DNA of 64,000 nt from Sternotherus odoratus (lineage: Eukaryota > Chordata > Testudines > Kinosternidae), in contig JAVMKO010000003.1 in assembly GCA_032164245.1 (NCBI GenBank), positions 94,611,890 through 94,675,889 of the forward strand. The letters are read 5' to 3'. Made by a program: the position numbers and the translations under genes. Under the pieces are notes generated by a model that was not told where the DNA came from, made no database searches, and worked only from the letters and a program-made list of their open reading frames with translations. Shown here piece after piece: positions 57,670 through 64,000 of this stretch; position 1 is the stretch's first letter; every line of letters begins with the position of its first letter.

Positions 57670-59769
57670 GTGAGGAGATGTGATGATGATTATAGTATTA
57701 CTTTTTCCCTGGCCAGCCAGTTATTTTAAAACTAGTTTTTCTTTTTTTAATCCATTAAGGAGAATTTTTTTTTATGCGACAAGAGAGAAATCCAGATACA
57801 AACTGTGTGAAATCCATTTAAATTTCATGTATTTCTGTAATTATAGTGATTTCCTGAGAGGAGCAATGAAATAGAAAATGATCATTTCTACAGGAAAATT
57901 ATGTTCTTTTAACGTGTTCCACTGAATCACCCCAGTAATGCTAAGTACTCTGTTTTGCAATATCAAGGCTACCCATTTTAACCATATGTGAGCATCAAAA
58001 GTTGAAATGGTGTCATTTTTAAGAGCAGGAGTTTTTCCTGTATGTGTTAATATACTTCATTTGCGCAATTTAACATGAAATAATAACTATAATCCGCTGA
58101 AAATGGAGACCTATATGGACAAAATGGAGACATTTATAGCCTTCCCCACCAATCAGTGTTTTCTTTAATGTATTCCAGTAGAATACAGGTATCCACTTTA
58201 TATAAATGTGTCTTTTATCGTAAGACACGTTTAATGCGATTCTGCAGCTGCCTTCTTTTTGAATTTCTCAATCTTATTGTCATACCAATTATCAGGTATA
58301 GGAAATATGTTAAATGTATGGGGGTGAGGGTGAGATGTGGCTGTATTCTGCATGGATGAACAAGATGGGGAGGGTGCAAGGATCTTTAGTGCTAGGGTTG
58401 CTCCGGGCTAGCATCATGGGCACCCATAAATGGACAGGAAAGAGATGAGTGGATGGTTCTGTTTTCCACCATACCAGCTAGTAGAAGGTGGCTCATACAT
58501 TCTGCACACCCTCAAGGGTTGTATGCTCCCCTTGGGTCTGAGCCAGTGCCTATAGAAGTCAATGGGAGCCTTTCCCATTGATTCACTGGGGTCTGGATCA
58601 TCCCTCTAGAGCACTATTGAACTCTGCCAAGCATTCCCTTTCCCTCACCCCCATGTCCATGGTAGGCCAATACCAGTTTTACTCATCATCTCATGGACCT
58701 TTTTTGTCTAAATAGGCATAAGTGGGGACTGCAGGACTTGGCCTTTTGTGAACTGAAACAGTCTATCAAATGCCACATCACAAACAAGCAGTATAAACAT
58801 CCCTGTATTTGAGATCTGCTGTGTTGGAGAAATGTGTTTTGTGATGTCAACATGTTTTTAAGATACTACTTGAAATGTACATTATTTTGGGGGGATGTTC
58901 TGCCCTGGAAAATTGTGTGTATAAGATATTAGCAGATTTAACTCAATGTATCATGAATGGGGGAAAAAGGTGCAATTCCCTCTTTATACCGCTGGAGGAT
59001 GCTATTAAAATCCACAGGAAACCTAGATCAGGCTCATTGCTGCATGAGGGAGAGAAAGTCATCTTTATGCTTAATTGTGGTAGAAAGTGTTTTCTGATCT
59101 TAATCTTGGCATGATTAAAAAAAAATAATAAAAAATAACAAAGGAGAAGTTGATAGGATTGATTTGATTATAAAGTAACTTTATTAGGTCATCTTTGAAA
59201 TTAAAAAAATAATTTCTGATTACAAGATTTGTGATACTCTCCATAGCATCTCAGGGGCCGTGGTTCAATTTAAAATACCATTACATTGACTATTGGCATA
59301 TAAAACAAAAATTATGATGAACTAATTAATTAGTTATATTAGGGCCACTACTCAGCTTGTTTGTTTGATATTACATGCCAGCATTACCTGGAGTATTCAG
59401 TATAATAAACATATGTGTCCGTTCACCAGATTCATTATTTCTCAGAGACAAATCTGTTAATTTCCAGATATTCCATTATAAGAAGATCTAGCTAGAGTAT
59501 GTTTCATGCTCTAGGCACTAAAGTGTATATACTTATCTGATTAAAAAAGCAGTTAAGGCAGACTGGTTTACCTTGAAATGGGGATGACAGAGGCGGGAAG
59601 GGGAAATGGTTTCTAACTCAAGCTCTGGGAGAACGTCTGTCATCTAATTCGTTTCGTGTAGTAACAAAAGAAAGTTGGCACTACTTTGATGTAATAGGTA
59701 ATCTTACTGGATTTCATCCTTGTAGTCTCTTTATTTATAAATAACTTGGGTATAATAGTCTGAACCCAG

Positions 59770-59833
59770 GCTTGGATGCCAGAGACTCCTTGGTTCTAAC
59801 TCTGGCTCTGACACTGTTACCTTGGGTGATAAT
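59770..59833 (+). repeat. MIR fragment
   Basis: 'ttggttctaactctggctct' and 'gacactgttaccttgggtga' fit the MIR core segment. Confidence 0.55.
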
Positions 59834-60360
59834 AATTGAGGCACTTAGACCACAGTTTTCCAAGGTGGCTTCTGATTTTTGGTGCCTCAGTACTATAATG
59901 TCCAACTTGAAACAACCTGAGCCTTATTTTCAGAGATACTGAGCACTCGCAGCTCCTTAGAGGGTCAGGAAGATTAGCATGTGCTGAGCCCTTCTGAAAG
60001 ACAAACACCAGTGGTCTCAAACTGGGCAGAGGAATATGTTGACCTTAATCTTTCTACCACAACTTCCCCATTTATAAAAAGCAGATGATTAGACTTAGAA
60101 GTTCTGAGAAGAAGATGAGAGAATTAGTTAAGTTGTTTAAGGTGTTTAATAATACTCTGAGGCATTTTCATTTTCAGAGAGGCAAGGTGGGTGAGCTACT
60201 ATCTTTTACTGGATCAAGTTCTGTTTGTGAGGGGGAGAAGCTTTTGAGCTACACAGAGCTCTTCTTTGGGTCTGGGAAGTGTACTTCACGTCCATTATTG
60301 TCTTACTAGTGTAAAAGCCCGTGGACACGAGCCAATGGAAATGGCTCGCGGCCCCCCCAC

Positions 60361-60708
60361 TCGCTAAGCTCTCTCCCCCCTCCCCCCACGCCAATGCCCC
60401 CCCTGCTCAGCTCCCTCCCCCCACGCCAACGCCCCCCCTGCTCAGCTCCCTCCCCCCACGCCAACGCCCCCCCTGCTCAGCTCCCTCCCTCCCCCCCAAC
60501 GCCCCCCCTGCTCAGCTCCCTCCCTCCCCCCCAACGACCCCCCTGCTCAGCTCCCTCCCTCCCCCCCAACGACCCCCCTGCTCAGCTCCCTCCCTCCCCC
60601 CTCCAATGACCCCCCCTCGCTCTGCTCCCTCCCCCCTCCAATGACCCCCCCTCGCTCAGCTCCCTCCCCCCTCCAATGATCCCCCCCCCCCTCGCTCAGC
60701 TCCCTCCA
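60361..60708. repeat. C-rich tandem array, about 35-bp unit
   Basis: Units of 'ctcagctccctcccccc' plus 'acgccaacgccccccctg', shortening and degenerating to the right. It gives long Pro/Ser frames on the + strand that are not genes. Confidence 0.85.
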
Positions 60709-60844
60709 ACTATGTCTAACCTTGGTGCTCTAGCTCCGTGTGAGTGAGGATCCCTCAGGCGGGCATGCGCGGTGGCCATTTTGTGCCTCCGAACTACAAC
60801 CCCCAGCATGCCGTTCGTCCGGGCCGTCTCTACTGCGCATGACG

Positions 60845-61850
60845 TAGGCTGACCATACGTCCCGTTTTGAACGGGACAGTCCCGTTTTTTTAATGTTTTT
60901 TAACCGTCCCGTCTTTTTGTCCAAAATATCAATTTTGTCCCGTTTTTGGGGCAGGACTCATAAAATGTGGACTCATAAAACAGGACTCATAAAACATGGA
61001 GTTATAAAACGTCTGCCCCCCTGCCCCGCCCCGCCGCCGCCGCCAGTGCGCTCGGCCCCCGGCTGCGGCTCCAGACCGCTCTGCTCCGCCGTCAGCTTCA
61101 GCCCGCTGCCGTCCGGACGTTTTATGACTTATAATCGCATAACTGAATTTATGTGATTATGAGTCATAAAACCCGGCCGGCAGCCCCCGCGCCGGCGCGC
61201 TCGACCCCCGGCTGCGGCTCTGGACAGCTCCGATCTGCCGCCTCCTCCTCTCTATTCCTCCTTCCCTCCCTTCTCTCCATCCCCCTTCTCCATCCCTCCC
61301 TTCCTCCCTGCTCTCTCCCTCCGTCCGCTGCCTCCTCTCACTCCCTCCATCCCTTCTCTCTATCCCCTTCTCCATCCCTCCATCCCTTCCTTCCTTCTGT
61401 CTATTCCTCCATCCCTCTCTTCCTTCTCTCTATCCCCCTTCTCCATCCCTCCCTTCCTCCCTTCTCTCTCTCCCTCCGTCCACTGCCTCCTCTTCCATCT
61501 CCCTTCTCTCCATCCCTCCTTCTCGCTGTCTCCTCCATCCCCCCTGCTCCCTACCCCCATCTCTTCTCTCATCCATCCATCCTCTCCCTTTCTCACCTTC
61601 GTGCCTTCTCTCCCTCCATCCCCTCCATCATCTCCATCCCTCATCCCCCCTTCTCTCTCTCCCTCCATCCTCTTCATCCCCCATCCCTGTTCTGCTTATT
61701 CCTCCATCCATCCCCCCCGACCCCCCTCTGCCTCCCCCCCCGCCCAGTGCTGGGGGGCCCAGGTGGGGCCATGCCCCCTCCCCACACACCCTGTCCCGTT
61801 TTTGCCCTCCCAATGTCCCGTTTTTGTCTAAAGGAAATATGGTCAGCCTA
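60845..61850. mobile_element. 1006-bp hAT element with perfect target duplication
   Basis: The ends taggctgaccata and tatggtcagccta are perfect 13-bp inverted repeats. gcatgacg flanks it on both sides (60837-60844, 61851-61858). The left part has 'gaacgggacagtcccgtttt', the same layout as the elements at 41580 and 49374. It also holds a CpG-rich stretch (61010-61260) and a long CT-rich tract (61225-61730) that yields a false 232-residue frame. Confidence 0.88.
61225..61730. repeat. CT-rich degenerate tract
   Basis: Irregular 'tccctccatcccttctctc' units, strongly pyrimidine on the + strand. The Ser/Pro/Leu frame on + and Gly/Glu/Arg frames on - are compositional. Confidence 0.85.
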
Positions 61851-61917
61851 GCATGACGGCTTCACACAAACTTCTCTAGCCGATTATTAAATAGGATAGG
61901 ATAAAATGCCGATACCC

Positions 61918-62300
61918 TTAGGCTAGGTCTCCATTTATGGGAGCATGTAGAGTACATGCATTACACATGTATCTGTACTCCACAGTGAAACGTACTGGCA
62001 GTGGTGAGCTTCCAGAGCTTTTCCCTGCTGATGCAGCCTTTCACTGCAGTGGGGAAAAGCTTCAGCAGGGGACAGGCACTGCAACACTACACTGCTAAAA
62101 ATAGCAGTGTAGGTACTAAAGTGGGTAGTGGGAGGCAGTGCTTAGGTTGGTAGGGTGTGTGACTTAGGAGTTCAGGCGTGTACGGCACTCCCCTTGCCTT
62201 TGCCGAGCATCACTGCCTACACTCCTGTTTTTACCCGTGCTAGCTGGGTGTGCAGTGCCTATCCCCTACACATCCTGCTGTAAGTATAGACCTACCTTTA
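61918..62300. mobile_element. MITE-like element with GGTCT ends
   Basis: Starts ttaggctaggtctcc and ends tatagacctaccttta, inverted. Internal 'ctgctaaaaatagcagtgta' is a small palindrome. Confidence 0.6.
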
Positions 62301-62658
62301 GTCATGCTGGGTATCAACATCTGGCCTATAATGAAGCAGAAGTTACTGTAAAGTAAGCTTTTGAAAAACAAGAACTTCATATAGCTTTAGTGATCAGGGG
62401 TTGTTTGAGTTCGCATTTATATGCTAGTGTCGCCTTAATGTCCTTATGATGAATGCGGTTTCCTACCTAATCCCTTGCATTGTAGATGTGACATTTTACC
62501 TTGTGTCAAAATCTGACAACTCTGAGCAAAGAGAAGGGAAGAAAAGTGGTTGGTTGGGTTTCCACTGCTTAAAAAACAGTCCTTGGGAGTTCAGTTTTCT
62601 GTCAGAGTGATTCATTTCCTTCAGGAGACCAGCACTCCGGCTGTGGCAGTGTATACAG

Positions 62659-63692
62659 CATTGTTTCTCAAACTGGGGGTCGCGACGGCAGGCTGTCAGC
62701 TCCAGCTCTGACCCCCGCGGTGGGTGACCCAGCCCCTGCAGTGGGCTGCCACTCCAGCCCCGATTCCCGGGGCAGAGTGGCAGGGCAGCAAGCCCCGACC
62801 CAGGAGTGGGGCAGCGGGGCGGCAAGCCCCGACCCCAGGCTGGAGCAGCGGGGCTGCAAGCTCTGAGCCCCAACCCTGGAGTGGGGTGGCGAGCCCTAAG
62901 CCCCGACCCCGGGGGTGGAGTGGCGGGGCTGCGAGCCCCGACCCTGGGGCGGAGCAGCGAGACCTGACCCCGGGGTGGAGCAGTAGGGCTGTGTGAGCCT
63001 CTGACCCTGGGGCAGAGCGGCAAGCCCCGACCCCAGGCTGGAGCAGCAGGGCTGCAAGCCCTGAGCCCCGAAACCATAGCGGAATGGTGGGGCGGTGAGC
63101 CCCGAGGCCTGACCCCACCGTGGCAGAGGGGCTGCAAGCCCCAAGCCCCAACCCCAGGGTGGAGCAGCTGGGCTCTGAGCCCAGGGTGGAGTGGCAAGCC
63201 CTGACCCCAGCATGGTGGAGGGGCTGCAAGCTCTGACCAAGAGTGGAGGGGCTGTGAGCTCCGACCCCAGGGCAGAGCTGCGGGGCTGCGAGCCCCAACC
63301 CTCTGCTCTGATGCTGGCAGGTTGCTGTGAGCCTGAACCCCGAGCTGAGCCCTGACCCCAAACCCTGTGCTGGGCTGCGAGCCCCAACTCCAATCCCTGC
63401 ACCAGGCTATGAACCCTGACCCTGGATTGCTTCAAGTCATTAATTACTGTCAAGTATTAAAATAAAAAATAAGTTTTCCACTTATATTTAATTTGATAAA
63501 TATGTTTCAGTCTTAATTTAAAAGCAGTGAGAAAAGCAGTGATAAAATTCTTTTAAAGCCATTGGGTTTAAATTTACTATTTAACATAGTGTTAAATATC
63601 AAAAATGTGTTTTTAATATCTAATGGGGGGGTCGCACTCAGAGGCTTGGTGTTCAAAAGGGGTCACCAATACAAAACGTTTGAGAACCACTG
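62659..63692. mobile_element. hAT-like element with GC-rich array and AT-rich right half
   Basis: Starts cattgtttctcaaactgggg and ends cgtttgagaaccactg, inverted over 15 bases with two mismatches. The left two thirds (62700-63425) is an array of 'gccccgaccc...gtggagcagcggggctg' units; the right third is AT-rich and ends 'ggtcaccaatacaaaacg'. The left flank gtatacag resembles ctatacag 3 bases past the right end, an uncertain duplication. The 185-233-residue frames on - are array translations. Confidence 0.7.
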
Positions 63693-64000
63693 GTACTATA
63701 CAGCCTCTCCAGTGCCATTAGCAGCATGCACTCACTGCTGAGCTGCCTGTTTATAGTAGAAAAGAAATAAAGTGAAACACTGAAAACCCAATTAGCTGAG
63801 CAACTAAATTTTCACCAAGTTCTTTGTCCTAAGGAAGTTAAACAAATATTTGTAAAGAAGTAATAAAAATGAGGGAATTGGAATGGAATTTTTCCTGCCA
63901 TGGAAAATATAGACTTGCCCCATTTCAATATGGTGTAGGTGTTGGAGAAATAAACAGCAGAGTTAATGACAAGAATTGAATACTAGGTATGCTAGTGTTT

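Larger units (their letters stand above)
60306..61901 (-). mobile_element. Helitron-like element, interrupted by a hAT element
   Basis: Read on the minus strand it begins TCCTATCCTATTTAATAATC after a host A (61902) and ends cgggcttttacaCTAG before a host T (60305). A 7-bp stem (60328-60334 with 60342-60348, loop of 7) lies about 20 bases before the CTAG end, as in Helitrons. A GC-rich array fills 60361-60708. Removing the hAT insert and one target duplication leaves an element of about 580 bp with no coding. Confidence 0.6.
57670..64000 (+). other. TIAM2: TIAM2 intron 12, incomplete
   Basis: The donor GTGAGG is present; no acceptor with DH-domain coding sequence was found before the window ends. 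It holds a MIR piece (59770), the Helitron/hAT nest (60306-61901), a terminal-repeat element (61918) and a GC-rich hAT-like element (62659-63692). 57700-59760 shows nothing recognisable. Confidence 0.75.

Noticed and set aside
60321..60644. Pro-rich 107-residue frame
   Set aside because: Translation of the 35-bp C-rich array in the Helitron.
61153..61851. 232-residue Ser/Pro/Leu-rich frame on +
   Set aside because: It lies wholly within a CT-rich tract in a hAT element; composition alone explains it and there is no domain or splice context.
62496..63453. Frames of 185-233 residues on -
   Set aside because: Three overlapping frames are all open through the GC-rich array, the mark of repeat translation rather than a gene.

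Overview
The window is vertebrate nuclear DNA, most likely from a turtle or another non-avian reptile. It looks eukaryotic throughout: short exons with GT-AG junctions, long introns and many decayed transposons. The repeat spectrum points to a reptile: CR1 LINE tails, several hAT-type and other small DNA-transposon families, Helitrons, and old MIR/L2 fragments. I read the clade from remembered repeat families, so turtle is an inference; the class of organism is not in doubt.

One gene accounts for all the coding sequence I can support: TIAM2, on the + strand. It encodes a Rac-specific guanine nucleotide exchange factor of the TIAM/STEF family. Twelve coding exons can be placed between 12195 and 57669. 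Joined, they give about 1047 codons in a continuous frame and cover the N-terminal half of the protein: the MGNSES myristoylation-type start, the serine-rich N-terminal region, the PHn-CC-Ex module, the Ras-binding domain and the PDZ domain. The catalytic DH-PH half is not found before base 64000 and should lie further along the + strand. A non-coding 5' exon is possible at 10988-11099. Splice signals are ordinary except for a GC-AG intron (donor at 52939) and a tandem NAGNAG acceptor at 49133-49138.

Layout. 1-12188: upstream (probably 5' UTR intron) sequence with old repeats. 12189-17330: the large first coding exon and exon 2. 17331-37866: long introns 2, 3 and 4 around exons 3 and 4, carrying hAT-like elements, CR1 pieces and a 944-bp Helitron. 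37867-42885: exons 5-7. 42886-57669: exons 8-12 with more hAT, CR1, Tigger-like and LTR-like insertions. 57670-64000: intron 12, with a nested transposon complex (hAT inside Helitron) at 60306-61901 and a GC-rich hAT-like element at 62659-63692.

The other long reading frames are low-complexity translations of microsatellites, GC-rich arrays or transposons. I see no RNA gene, CRISPR array or second protein gene, and no clear undescribed system. The best leads are the transposon structures: a small hAT family with four insertions that each keep a perfect 8-bp target duplication, a 60-nt inverted repeat inside one of them, and two Helitrons with internal GC-rich arrays.
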